Shown: piece by piece, positions 23,779-32,665 of the stretch
Layout: the number at the start of each line of letters is the position of its first letter
Position numbering within the stretch: the first letter of the stretch is position 1
Assembly: GCA_025454955.1 (NCBI GenBank)
Contig: JALONL010000022.1
Span: 18,726-82,725 of the forward strand
From: Bacteroidia bacterium
GTDB taxonomy: Bacteria > Bacteroidota > Bacteroidia > Palsa-965
DNA: 64,000 bases
Direction: 5' to 3'
Program-made: the position numbers and the translations under genes
The notes under the pieces: generated by a model
Told to the model about the DNA's origin: nothing
Databases searched by the model: none
The model's input: only the letters and a program-made list of their open reading frames with translations

Positions 23779-26399
23779 CAGGCTTTTTCGAGTTCTTTCT
23801 CCACCGGTGCGCGGAATACAATTTCGCGTTCAAACACATCCACCACCACATGCTGTCCGGCCTGTACTTTGGCGGCCAGTATTTGTTTGGAAAGTTCGTT
23901 CAGCACTTTCTTCTGCATGAGGCGTTTTACCGGCCTTGCACCATACTGCGGGTCGTAGCCCAGTTCGGCAAGCCATTCTATGGCTTCGTGTGAGGCGGTG
24001 AGGCGTATGTTGTTTTCGGCGGCACGTTCGGCAATGTGTTCAAACTGTATGCGCACAATTTCCTCCACGTCTTCGCGGCTCAGCGGCTGGAACATGATGA
24101 GCTCGTCTATACGGTTCAGGAACTCGGGGCGCAGACTTTTCCGCAGCAGGTCGAATACTTCGCGGCGGGTTTTGGCCATTACTTCTTCGCGGTTTACTTC
24201 GTTTATGTCTTCGAAATTTTCCTGAATAATGTGTGCGCCGAGGTTGGAAGTCATAATGACGATGGTGTTTTTGAAATTCACCACGCGGCCCTTGCTGTCG
24301 GTAAGTCTTCCGTCGTCGAGCACCTGAAGCAGAATGTTGAATACGTCGGGATGGGCCTTTTCAATTTCGTCGAGCAGGATTACGCTGTAAGGCTTGCGGC
24401 GCACGGCTTCGGTAAGTTGGCCGCCCTCTTCGTAGCCCACATATCCCGGAGGCGCACCCACTAAGCGCGAAACGCTGTGGCGCTCCTGATACTCGCTCAT
24501 GTCGATGCGGGTAAGCGCATGTTCGTTGTTGAAGAGGAAATCGGCCAGAGCTTTGGCGAGTTCGGTTTTGCCCACGCCGGTGGTGCCAAGGAAAATGAAT
24601 GAGCCTATGGGTTTGCGGGCATCCTGCATTCCGGCACGGCTGCGGCGCACGGCATCGGCAATTACTTCAATGGCTTCGTGCTGGCCCACCACGCGTTTGT
24701 GCAGTTCGTTTTCGAGATACAGCAGTTTTTCGCGTTCGCCCTGCAGCATGCGTGTTACGGGAATGCCGGTCCAACTGCTTACCACGGCGGCAATTTCCTC
24801 GCTTTCCACTTCCTCTTTAATCATGGGCGAGCCTTTTTGCTGCAATTCGGCCAGTCTGGCTTTTGCTGCTTCGAGGCGTTGCTCCGATTCGCGGATGCGG
24901 CCGTAGCGTATTTCGGCTACTTTGCCGTAGTCGCCGGCGCGTTCTGCGGTGTCGGCTTCGAATTTGAGTTGTTCAATCAGCTCTTTTTCGCGCTGTATGC
25001 TGTCCACCACGTCTTTTTCCTGTTGCCAGCGGGCGCGCAGGTCGGAGCGTTTGTCGGTGAGTTCGGCAATTTCGCGGCTCAGTTCTTCGAGTTTGGGCTG
25101 GTCGTTTTCGCGTTTAATGGCCTCGCGCTCAATTTCGAGCTGGCGTATTTTGCGTTCCACGTCTTCGAGTTCAACCGGCATGGAGTTTATTTCCATGCGC
25201 AGTTTGGAGGCAGCCTCATCCACAAGGTCAATGGCCTTGTCGGGCAGGAAACGGTCGTTTATGTAGCGCTGCGAGAGTTCTACGGCGGCAATTATGGCTT
25301 CGTCCTTAATGCGCACCTTGTGGTGTGTTTCGTATTTCTCCTTAATGCCGCGGAGTATGGAAATGGCATCTTCGGCGCTGGGCTCGTCCACCATTACTTT
25401 CTGGAACCGGCGTTCGAGTGCTTTGTCTTTTTCAAAGTACTTCTGAAATTCGTTGAGTGTGGTGGCACCCACAGCGCGTAATTCGCCGCGTGCCAGGGCA
25501 GGTTTCAGGATATTGGCCGCATCCATTGCGCCCTCGCCTCCGCCTGCGCCCACAAGGGTGTGTATTTCGTCGATAAACAGAATGATGTTTCCGTCTGAGC
25601 CGGTTACTTCTTTCACCACGGCTTTGAGACGTTCTTCAAACTCGCCCTTATATTTGGCACCGGCAATGAGTGCGCCCATGTCGAGCGAATAAATCTGTTT
25701 CGATTTCAGGTTTTCGGGCACGTCGCCATTTACAATGCGGTGGGCGAGGCCTTCGGCAATGGCTGTTTTGCCCACGCCGGGTTCGCCCACCAGAATCGGG
25801 TTGTTTTTGGTGCGGCGCGAAAGGATTTGCAGCACACGGCGAATTTCCTCATCGCGGCCAATAACCGGATCGAGTTTGCCGCTGCGGGCCATTTCGTTCA
25901 GGTTAATGGCGTATTTGTTCAGCGCATTGTAAGTATCCTCCTGCGACGAGCTGGTAACCTTGCTGCCTTTGCGCAGTTCGCTCACGGCTGTTTTCAGGTC
26001 TTTGGCAGTAAAGCCATTGTCCTTCATCATCCGGCTCACCTGATCGTCAACAGCCAGCAGCCCCAGCAGCAGGTGCTCAATGCTCACAAAGTCGTCGCCG
26101 GTTTCCTTGAGACTGTTTACGGCTTTCATTACCACCTCATTGGCCTTACCCGAAAGGTATTGCCCCGAGCCGCCCGAAACCTTGGGGTAACTGTCAATAA
26201 TTTTGTCGGTGAGCTTCTCAAAAAGCGGTGCATTGATATTCAGCTTTTTGAGCAAAAACGGCGTAACCGACTCATCCACTTCCATAATTCCTTTAAGAAT
26301 ATGTGCAGTGTCTAAAGTCTGATGGCTGAAGCCTGCCGCAATTTGTTGTGCCTGCTGCAAAGCCTCCTGCGATTTAAGCGTAAAATTGTTCAGGTTCAT
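23778..26399 (-). CDS. clpB: ATP-dependent disaggregase ClpB
   Basis: This AAA+ chaperone resolves protein aggregates together with DnaK. The 873 residues have the Clp N domain (two repeats, 1-150), first Walker A GEPGVGKTA near 204, the long coiled-coil middle domain (about 410-530), and the second nucleotide domain with GTTGVGKTE near 606 and DEIEKAHPDVFN. There is no ClpP-binding loop expected and none seen. The upstream region holds a perfect palindrome (26434-26453) that may be an operator; it is not a CIRCE element. Confidence 0.96.
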   Translation of the reverse strand: MNLNNFTLKSQEALQQAQQIAAGFSHQTLDTAHILKGIMEVDESVTPFLLKKLNINAPLFEKLTDKIIDSYPKVSGGSGQYLSGKANEVVMKAVNSLKETGDDFVSIEHLLLGLLAVDDQVSRMMKDNGFTAKDLKTAVSELRKGSKVTSSSQEDTYNALNKYAINLNEMARSGKLDPVIGRDEEIRRVLQILSRRTKNNPILVGEPGVGKTAIAEGLAHRIVNGDVPENLKSKQIYSLDMGALIAGAKYKGEFEERLKAVVKEVTGSDGNIILFIDEIHTLVGAGGGEGAMDAANILKPALARGELRAVGATTLNEFQKYFEKDKALERRFQKVMVDEPSAEDAISILRGIKEKYETHHKVRIKDEAIIAAVELSQRYINDRFLPDKAIDLVDEAASKLRMEINSMPVELEDVERKIRQLEIEREAIKRENDQPKLEELSREIAELTDKRSDLRARWQQEKDVVDSIQREKELIEQLKFEADTAERAGDYGKVAEIRYGRIRESEQRLEAAKARLAELQQKGSPMIKEEVESEEIAAVVSSWTGIPVTRMLQGEREKLLYLENELHKRVVGQHEAIEVIADAVRRSRAGMQDARKPIGSFIFLGTTGVGKTELAKALADFLFNNEHALTRIDMSEYQERHSVSRLVGAPPGYVGYEEGGQLTEAVRRKPYSVILLDEIEKAHPDVFNILLQVLDDGRLTDSKGRVVNFKNTIVIMTSNLGAHIIQENFEDINEVNREEVMAKTRREVFDLLRKSLRPEFLNRIDELIMFQPLSREDVEEIVRIQFEHIAERAAENNIRLTASHEAIEWLAELGYDPQYGARPVKRLMQKKVLNELSKQILAAKVQAGQHVVVDVFEREIVFRAPVEKELEKA

Positions 26400-26433
26400 G
26401 TGTAAAAGATAAAAATGTCAATACAGTGTATGG

Positions 26434-26453
26434 TTGTGCAAAATCATGCACAA
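26434..26453. promoter_or_regulatory. Palindrome upstream of clpB
   Basis: TTGTGCA (26434-26440) and TGCACAA (26447-26453) form a perfect 7-base inverted repeat with a six-base spacer, 35-54 bases before the clpB ATG. This is an operator-like geometry. Function is inferred only. Confidence 0.4.
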
Positions 26454-26562
26454 AGCACATACCATCGTTCAGAACCGGAAAAAAGGGCAGGGAAGCGGCT
26501 CCGTTTCAGCCAAATTAGCACAAAGAGCCGACAAAAACAGTCAATTAGGCAGCAGTATAACT

Positions 26563-27288
26563 TTATTGGGTGTAAATCAAATTTACCTTCTTATTGGGTT
26601 TACCGAATGAATAAAACAATCCGGCCCTGAAACCAAAACAGAATTTAAAGTTATCAGCCGGAGAAGTGCCTGCAAAAAACTGTTCTTCTATTGCAAGTTT
26701 GTCAGATATATGCACACCAAATCCGGTAAACGGTGCAAGAAAATAACTCCGGCGATTGGGGTCGGTTTTGTTGGTATATAATTCATTTACATAAGAACTG
26801 CCGGCCAAACCGTTTCTGATGTACTGTCCGGAATGTATGGCACTAAGTTTAATGTTCGCATTCATTCCGAATAACCAGTACATATAATCTTTTTTAAAAG
26901 CCACTTTGCGGGTGAAATTTATCTGGAGATAATAAGCCCGCTGGCTGTGTTCGCGGTAAAATTCAGATTGAATATGGTTCAACTGCACAATTACCTGATG
27001 GGCAAACATACTTTCATACCGCAATCCGATGCCTATTTGTGTAGCGTTTCTGGTGCTGTCAATCCATGAATAATTTCCTGTTAAACTCACGTTCATACCT
27101 CGCGGAAGGTTTGCTTCTCCCCGAAGCATATCGGATATTGCCCCGGCTTCTCCATACCGGATATTTCCTGCTTCGGCACCTACCGACCAGCGGCGTTCGT
27201 TAATAACTAAAGGTTGTGCATTTATCTTTATCAATACAAAGAGACATACTGTAACAAACAGTAAACCGCGTTTTTGAAGGTTTTTCAT
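26563..27288 (-). CDS. Outer-membrane-type protein, paralogue 1
   Basis: The 241-residue protein has a signal peptide (cut near INAQ). Its body is made of amphipathic strands with aromatic residues, ending FRAGLFYSFGKPNKKVNLIY. It shares layout and a DPNRR(S/N) segment with the next gene upstream, pointing to a duplicated family of small barrels. No named family is recognised. The gap between the two genes is 49 bases, so they may be one operon. Confidence 0.6.
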   Translation of the reverse strand: MKNLQKRGLLFVTVCLFVLIKINAQPLVINERRWSVGAEAGNIRYGEAGAISDMLRGEANLPRGMNVSLTGNYSWIDSTRNATQIGIGLRYESMFAHQVIVQLNHIQSEFYREHSQRAYYLQINFTRKVAFKKDYMYWLFGMNANIKLSAIHSGQYIRNGLAGSSYVNELYTNKTDPNRRSYFLAPFTGFGVHISDKLAIEEQFFAGTSPADNFKFCFGFRAGLFYSFGKPNKKVNLIYTQ

Positions 27289-27337
27289 CGTAGAGAGGTT
27301 ATTAAGTGGTTGGGAAAGTAAATATATCGGGTTTCAG

Positions 27338-27985
27338 TTAAAACAGCATCCAGCCTGCGCTTACTAAGGCGCCGGAGTATAGGCCAAACCGCGTATCGGG
27401 AGAATTGCCAAGTTCTAATGTGGTTTCAATATATACCCTTGGGGCCGGTTTCACACCTAATCCCAAAGCGCCAAAAACAACCAGATTTCGCCGGTTTGGA
27501 TCGGCGATGTTTGTATAGTAAGAATAGGTTTCCTCGCTACCCGTTACGGCAAAATGCGAATACCCGCTGTGTTTTTGGTAAATCGGCACCCCTGCACCGA
27601 AGCGAATGGGTAAATACAGGGTTGAATTAATACCTATTTCGTGGGTAACAGCCGCCTGCACACTTATGGCACGCTGGCTGGTTATCACTTCTTTATGCAG
27701 CACGCCTGCACTGCTTAGATCGAGAGTAAACGCATTTATACGCTCATAGCGTGCTACCAGCGAAAATCGAAAAGAATTTCCATTGGCAAGCTGGTGATGG
27801 TGCGAGAGGTTTAATCCATACGCAATGCCCGAAGCATTTGTGCCGCTGCCGTGATTGTACTCCGGTTTCGAAAACGAAACTATTCCGGCCGAAAATCCGG
27901 CCGACCATTTTTGTGGTAATGCTGTTTGTGCGTTAAGGGAAATTACCCTCCACATTATTGCTGCAAAAAAGAATAAACGTGCCAT
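27338..27985 (-). CDS. Outer-membrane-type protein, paralogue 2
   Basis: The 215-residue protein has a signal peptide (cut near LNAQ). The body is strand-rich with a WSAGFSAGIVSF start, a YTNIADPNRRNLVVF segment matching TNKTDPNRRSYF of the neighbour, and FGLYSGALVSAGWMLF as the last strand. ATG 27985 is used; the in-frame ATG at 28006 lies in the promoter region, where CAAAACTA at 28004-28011 (a TAnnTTTG element on this strand) ends shortly before. Probable outer-membrane barrel of unknown role. Confidence 0.6.
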   Translation of the reverse strand: MARLFFFAAIMWRVISLNAQTALPQKWSAGFSAGIVSFSKPEYNHGSGTNASGIAYGLNLSHHHQLANGNSFRFSLVARYERINAFTLDLSSAGVLHKEVITSQRAISVQAAVTHEIGINSTLYLPIRFGAGVPIYQKHSGYSHFAVTGSEETYSYYTNIADPNRRNLVVFGALGLGVKPAPRVYIETTLELGNSPDTRFGLYSGALVSAGWMLF

Positions 27986-28055
27986 AAACCCGTAATTACC
28001 AGACAAAACTATCAGTTAATATAAGAACAATACCATAATCCACAACAGGTAAAAC

Positions 28056-28086
28056 AAAAACGGCCACCACAAAAGTGGCAGCCGTT
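28056..28086 (-). terminator. Terminator after T9SS cargo gene
   Basis: On the minus strand CGGCTGCCAC pairs with GTGGTGGCCG (with G-U mismatches) around TTTT, followed by a T-run. It ends the gene at 28107-30068. Confidence 0.75.
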
Positions 28087-28106
28087 CTTGAAGTTCAATT
28101 ATTCAA

Positions 28107-30068
28107 TTACTGAATAACTACTTTCTCTACCGCGCGGGCGTTGCCTGCAGTAACGGTGAGGAAATAAATGCCTTCGGTAAGGTTTTCGGTGTTCATGCGA
28201 ACCACGTTGTTACCGGCACCGAGGTCGCGGTTCTCTACGAGAACGGTTTGACCAAGGCTGTTTACGATTTCGATGCTAACGTTCTCGCCGTTGATGAGGT
28301 CGAGTACCACGTTGATCTGGTCGTTGGCAGGATTCGGGAAGAAGTTGAGTGTACCTACAGAAGCAAACTCTTCGATACCCACAGCGCCGAGGTCGGCAGG
28401 AGAGGTGAACTGTGCAGTGGTGAACTGAACGTTGTCCATGTAGTAGTGGTCAAACGGCACGAGCAGGTTGAAGCTGAGGTCTGATGCCAGTGAGTTTGAT
28501 ACGGGTACAGTGAAGGTGTTACCGTTTACCAGCGTAATGTTTGATACATACTGCCAGAAAAGGTTGTCGTCTGAAGAGAACTGCTGACGGGCAGTGGCAT
28601 TGGCACTAACGTTGGCAATGCTCAGGTCAACTCCGCGGCCAAACAGGTTGGGGAAGTTGTTGTCGCCCTGACCGATGTTCGGGTCGGTGTCTGAGTAGAT
28701 GTAGAACAGTTTGGTGCCGTCGGCAGAACGTGAAATCTGGGCGCGGGCATCGATAGCAAAAGAGCTGGTACCGTCAGACCACTGTGAGGTCTGGTCGTTG
28801 GGCGAGCTCATGAGTGAGTCGATGAGCCAGGCGTTCCAGCCGTTTGTGGTGGTGTGTACATCGTACATGAAGTGACGGGCCAGAGTTCCGTTGGCACCGG
28901 TGCGGGTCCAGGTAAAGCCAAGTGAGTCGTTGTCGTTTGAAGCACCGCTGCCAATTTCGCAGAAAATGTGGAGCTGGCCGTTGTTGTCAACAGTTACGTC
29001 AGAGCCATTGTTCTGTGAGAACCAGGGCTTGAGGTTGTTGTCGGTAGCCGGAATGATTTTGTTGGCAATGGTCTGGATGGTGGTGAAGTCGAAGTTCTGC
29101 TGGTAACGGGTCCAGGTAGCTCCGGCGTCGGTTGTTTTCCACACGAGCGGTGAGAAGGTACGTGTCTGTGAGGTGGTAGCAGAAGCATCCACACCAAAGA
29201 ATACCACGTAACCGGTGTTGCCGTCCTGCGAGAAAGCGCAGTGAGTTACGGTGTAGCAGTCGTTGGCACCGCTACCGTCCTGGTGGAAGGTCGGCTTGAT
29301 AGAGTCAATCTGGAAGGCGAAAGCATTGCCAGACTGGGTGCCTTTGATGATAGCCGCACCACGGAAACCCTGTGCAAGGGCGGTGGTACCGTTCGGATCG
29401 GCATAAAGGCCGGCGGTTACCCATACATGCTGATCGGTAGAATGCATGTCGATACGGGCAAAGCCAATGTAACCGGTACCATCGTCGGTGGTGTTTACGT
29501 TGGTTTGTGTGTTTACAATGTTCTGGCTGCTGTAGTAGTTACCCATCCAGCCCGAGCCATCGGTGTAAGGACCTGCTGCCACTGCAAATGCATTGGCGAG
29601 GGTGGTGTTGGCGGCGGGATTGAAAATAGCACCAGAGGGATAACGGTAAAGGTTGGTACCGTTGTTGGCGAAGTAGGTAGAATCCCAGCTTCCGCCGTTG
29701 TTGAGTGTCCAGGTATGCTGGATGAAACCGCTGTTCACCGACGGAGGGCTCCACTGAGAGCTGATACGGTGTGTGAACATGGCCACGCCGAGAGCCTGGT
29801 TGGCTGTCATACAGTTTGACTGAGACACCAGCAGGGTGAAAGCGTTGCGTGAGCTAGAAAACTTGGTTCCGTTTGCCTGAACTGTCGGGTTGCCGTTGCG
29901 GGCATTCGACATGGCCTGGGCAAAGAAATTAACCGGCTCAGCGTCAATTTTAGAGCTGTTGATGCCGGTAAGATCCCATTTTTTCACACCTCCGACATTG
30001 GCAGGACGCTGTGCCGAAAGAGCAAGGCCTGTACCAACGCCAATGGCAATGAGTAATCCTTTTTTCAT
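28107..30068 (-). CDS. Large T9SS cargo with BNR-like repeats
   Basis: The 653-residue protein has a signal peptide (cut near ALSAQ) and an extracellular body with sialidase-like Asp-box features (KTTDAGATW near residue 315, SQDGNTGYV, SRSADGTKLFYIYSD). It ends in a T9SS type A sorting domain from about residue 575 (LNFFPNPANDQINVVL, EIVNSLGQTV, LTEGIYFLTV). A beta-propeller that binds or degrades surface glycans or proteins is plausible, but no catalytic set can be assigned. It has its own consensus promoter at 30106-30135 and a terminator, so it is one gene per transcript. Confidence 0.82.
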   Translation of the reverse strand: MKKGLLIAIGVGTGLALSAQRPANVGGVKKWDLTGINSSKIDAEPVNFFAQAMSNARNGNPTVQANGTKFSSSRNAFTLLVSQSNCMTANQALGVAMFTHRISSQWSPPSVNSGFIQHTWTLNNGGSWDSTYFANNGTNLYRYPSGAIFNPAANTTLANAFAVAAGPYTDGSGWMGNYYSSQNIVNTQTNVNTTDDGTGYIGFARIDMHSTDQHVWVTAGLYADPNGTTALAQGFRGAAIIKGTQSGNAFAFQIDSIKPTFHQDGSGANDCYTVTHCAFSQDGNTGYVVFFGVDASATTSQTRTFSPLVWKTTDAGATWTRYQQNFDFTTIQTIANKIIPATDNNLKPWFSQNNGSDVTVDNNGQLHIFCEIGSGASNDNDSLGFTWTRTGANGTLARHFMYDVHTTTNGWNAWLIDSLMSSPNDQTSQWSDGTSSFAIDARAQISRSADGTKLFYIYSDTDPNIGQGDNNFPNLFGRGVDLSIANVSANATARQQFSSDDNLFWQYVSNITLVNGNTFTVPVSNSLASDLSFNLLVPFDHYYMDNVQFTTAQFTSPADLGAVGIEEFASVGTLNFFPNPANDQINVVLDLINGENVSIEIVNSLGQTVLVENRDLGAGNNVVRMNTENLTEGIYFLTVTAGNARAVEKVVIQ

Positions 30069-30105
30069 GTGACTGATTTTTGGTTAGGTTCAAAAATGAT
30101 GTTTT

Positions 30106-30135
30106 CAAAGTTAACAAGAAAATCATGTTTTGCAA
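30106..30135 (-). promoter_or_regulatory. Promoter of the T9SS cargo gene
   Basis: On the minus strand: TTG (complement of 30133-30135), spacer of 19, TAACTTTG (complement of 30106-30113). It is an exact match to the Bacteroidota consensus and lies about 38 bases before the ATG. Confidence 0.75.
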
Positions 30136-30403
30136 ACAATACAAATCATGGTTTTTCCGGCACTTTGTGGCGCAAGTATATATTTAGGTTTTCAAAAGTT
30201 GAAGTTTTTGTACGAATTAGTTTTCAACAGCCGTTGTTATGATTGACCTGCCTGGGATTGGCTATTGGAGTTAAATTGTTTATTATCAGATTTTTATATC
30301 TCACCCTTGAATTTTATTCCCGGTTTTTTTAAAATATCGTTTACTAAAAAAATATCCTGCTAAATCTCCCCGGCTTATGCGGGGAATTCGGTAATAAATT
30401 ACG
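30136..30403. other. AT-rich intergenic DNA between divergent promoters
   Basis: No coding frame, tRNA or terminator is seen here. The DNA is AT-rich and lies between the promoters of the T9SS cargo gene and rpsA. Confidence 0.5.
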
Positions 30404-30411
30404 TACCTTTG
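30404..30411 (+). promoter_or_regulatory. -7 element of rpsA
   Basis: TACCTTTG at 30404-30411 matches TAnnTTTG. No TTG is found 19-21 bases upstream. Transcription from here would give a leader of about 100 bases. Confidence 0.5.
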
Positions 30412-30414
30412 ATG

Positions 30415-30517
30415 CCCGTTTCAAAAATGGATGGCCGGCAGCATCCTTTGTCTCACTAGTACAGCAATGCCGGTTGCTGTGCCAGTGCTGTAAAGCACCT
30501 TAAAACCAACACGGCAA
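30415..30517 (+). promoter_or_regulatory. Structured rpsA mRNA leader
   Basis: Three hairpins are readable. The first is GGATG/CATCC (30429-30433 with 30442-30446), loop GCCGGCAG. The second is ACAGCAA/TTGCTGT (30461-30467 with 30474-30480), loop TGCCGG. The third is GTGCT/AGCAC (30485-30489 with 30494-30498), closed by a GTAA loop of GNRA type. The loop of hairpin 2 (TGCCGG) is the exact complement of CCGGCA (30435-30440) in the loop of hairpin 1, so a kissing interaction or pseudoknot is possible. In other bacteria S1 represses its own translation through the rpsA leader; the same is suggested here by inference. Confidence 0.55.
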
Positions 30518-32347
30518 ATGGCCGAATCAACAACCAACACAATTACTCCTCCCGAGTTTGACTGGAACGCGGTAGGCAAAAAGGCTGATCTTTATTCGAA
30601 AGAAGAACTTGCCAGCCTCGACGCGCTCTACGGCCAGACACTCAAATCCATCAACGATCATGAAGTGGTGGAAGGCGTAGTTGTAATCAAAAACTCGAAA
30701 GAAGTCGTAGTTAACATCGGCTTCAAATCAGACGGAGTTATTCCGCTGTCTGAATTCCGCTACAACCCCGACCTCAAGGCCGGCGACAAAGTAGAGGTTT
30801 ACATCGAGAATCAGGAAAACAAAGACGGACAGCTCGTTCTTTCGCACAAGAAAGCCCGCGCCATGAAGTCGTGGGAACGCATTAACAGCGCTCTTTCTAC
30901 CGATGAGGTAATTAAGGGTTATGTGAAATGCCGTACCAAAGGTGGTCTCATTGTTGACGTATTCGGCATTGAGGCGTTCCTGCCCGGCTCACAGATTGAT
31001 GTGAAGCCCATCCGCGACTACGATATTTACGTAGGCAAAACCATGGAGTTCAAGGTGGTGAAAATCAACAACGAATTCAAAAACGTTGTGGTATCGCACA
31101 AAGCCCTCATCGAAGAGGAACTTGAAGCCCAGAAACGCGAAATCATCAGCAAACTCGAAAAAGGTCAGGTACTTGAAGGTACCGTTAAAAACATCACCTC
31201 TTACGGTGTGTTTGTTGATCTCGGCGGCGTTGATGGTCTCATCCACATTACCGACCTTAGCTGGGGCCGCATTTCGCACCCCGAAGAGATCGTTAAGCTC
31301 GACCAGAAGATCAACGTGGTTATTCTCGATTTCGACGATCAGAAGAAACGCATTGCCCTCGGTCTCAAGCAGCTTACCTCGCACCCGTGGGAAGCACTCA
31401 GTGCCGAACTCAAAGTGGGCGACAAAGTAAAAGGCAAAGTAGTGGTTATTGCCGACTACGGTGCTTTCGTAGAAATCCAGCCCGGCGTAGAGGCACTCAT
31501 TCACGTTTCAGAAATGTCGTGGTCGCAGCACCTGCGCAGCGCCCAGGACTTCCTCAAAATCGGCGAAGAAGTGGAAGCCACCGTGCTTTCAATTGATCGC
31601 GATGAGCGCAAAATGTCGCTCGGCATCAAGCAAAACTCGCCCGATCCCTGGCAGGAAATCCTTTCCAAATACCCCAAAGGCTCACGTCACACCGCCCGCG
31701 TTCGCAACTTTACCAACTTCGGTATTTTTGTGGAACTCGAAGAAGGTATCGACGGCCTCATCCACATCTCTGACCTCAGCTGGTCGAAAAAGATCAAGCA
31801 TCCTTCGGAGTTCACCAAAATCGGTGAAACCATCGACGTGGTGGTGCTCGACGTGGACGTGGAAAACCGCCGCCTGAGCCTGGGTCACAAACAACTCGAG
31901 GAAAACCCCTGGGATGTGTTCGAAACCGTATTCACCATCGGTTCAGTTCACCAGGGCACCATTATCAGCGCCAACGACAAAGGAGCAGTGGTACAACTGC
32001 CCTACGGTGTGGAAGCCTTCTGCCCCAACAAGCACCTGCTCAAGGGCGACGGTAAAAACGCCGGTTCTGAGGAAGTACTCGAATTCAAAGTGCTCGAATT
32101 CAACAAAGAAGCCAAGAAAATCATCGTTTCTCACCGTAACACCGTAGAAGGTCTCGCTATCGAAGAAAAAGAAGCGCGCCCTGCCCGCGGAGGTAAGAAA
32201 AATGCCGAAGCTTCAAACAACGCCAGCGACGAAACCAAGAAAGCAGTGAAAAAGGTGAAAGAAAACCTTGAGAAAACTACCCTTGGCGACGTTTCTGCTC
32301 TGGCCAACCTGAAGTCTGAGCTCGAAAAGAACGAAAAAGGTCAGTAA
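30518..32347 (+). CDS. rpsA: 30S ribosomal protein S1
   Basis: The 609-residue protein has six S1 (OB-fold) repeats. Domain starts are visible at GVVVIKNSKEVVVNIGFKSD, KGYVKCRTKGGLIVDVFG, EGTVKNITSYGVFVDLGG, KGKVVVIADYGAFVEIQPG, TARVRNFTNFGIFVELEEG and QGTIISANDKGAVVQLPYG. It brings mRNA to the 30S subunit, a role likely to be important where Shine-Dalgarno sequences are rare, as in this phylum. The Lys/Glu-rich tail after about residue 545 is typical of Bacteroidota S1. Start ATG 30518 follows a structured leader. Confidence 0.96.
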   Translation: MAESTTNTITPPEFDWNAVGKKADLYSKEELASLDALYGQTLKSINDHEVVEGVVVIKNSKEVVVNIGFKSDGVIPLSEFRYNPDLKAGDKVEVYIENQENKDGQLVLSHKKARAMKSWERINSALSTDEVIKGYVKCRTKGGLIVDVFGIEAFLPGSQIDVKPIRDYDIYVGKTMEFKVVKINNEFKNVVVSHKALIEEELEAQKREIISKLEKGQVLEGTVKNITSYGVFVDLGGVDGLIHITDLSWGRISHPEEIVKLDQKINVVILDFDDQKKRIALGLKQLTSHPWEALSAELKVGDKVKGKVVVIADYGAFVEIQPGVEALIHVSEMSWSQHLRSAQDFLKIGEEVEATVLSIDRDERKMSLGIKQNSPDPWQEILSKYPKGSRHTARVRNFTNFGIFVELEEGIDGLIHISDLSWSKKIKHPSEFTKIGETIDVVVLDVDVENRRLSLGHKQLEENPWDVFETVFTIGSVHQGTIISANDKGAVVQLPYGVEAFCPNKHLLKGDGKNAGSEEVLEFKVLEFNKEAKKIIVSHRNTVEGLAIEEKEARPARGGKKNAEASNNASDETKKAVKKVKENLEKTTLGDVSALANLKSELEKNEKGQ

Positions 32348-32420
32348 GACCCCACACGTTTACCGGTTTCATTTTCTTCGATGAAACCGGCTTACTAAAA
32401 ACTACGCCATGGTTTTTAGT
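32344..32420 (+). repeat. Two tandem hairpins after rpsA
   Basis: CCGGTTTCAT (32363-32372) pairs with ATGAAACCGG (32381-32390), extended at the base by GTAAG (32344-32348) with CTTAC (32391-32395). Next, ACTAAAAAC (32394-32402) pairs with GTTTTTAGT (32412-32420). The two share bases at 32394-32395. They precede the terminator and may protect the mRNA 3' end. Confidence 0.55.
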
Positions 32421-32426
32421 TTCGAA

Positions 32427-32466
32427 GGCCCCGGTTCCCGCTCACGCTGGAACCGGGCTTTTTTAT
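32427..32466 (+). terminator. rpsA terminator
   Basis: CCCGGTTCC pairs with GGAACCGGG around a 10-base loop, followed by six T residues (through 32464). Confidence 0.85.
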
Positions 32467-32665
32467 GGCATTACTTCTGCAGCACTAAATGCAGTTATTG
32501 AAACGTCACTAATCAATGAGGAACACCGGGAGTCTGTGAATTGTGTTAATAAAGTATCAATCAATACGATGAACGACTGTTGATAAAAATAAGGGATGAA
32601 GTAAAGTAATAATGAAACTTCTCATGAAAAGTATGAGTAATATCGCAAATAAATTACTTGTCTTT

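Noticed and set aside
24678..25481. Long plus-strand frame opposite clpB
   Set aside because: Low-complexity Phe/Ala-rich product mirrors clpB codon use; no start context or family signature.
26434..26453. CIRCE/HrcA operator at clpB
   Set aside because: Sequence TTGTGCA-N6-TGCACAA does not match TTAGCACTC-N9-GAGTGCTAA.
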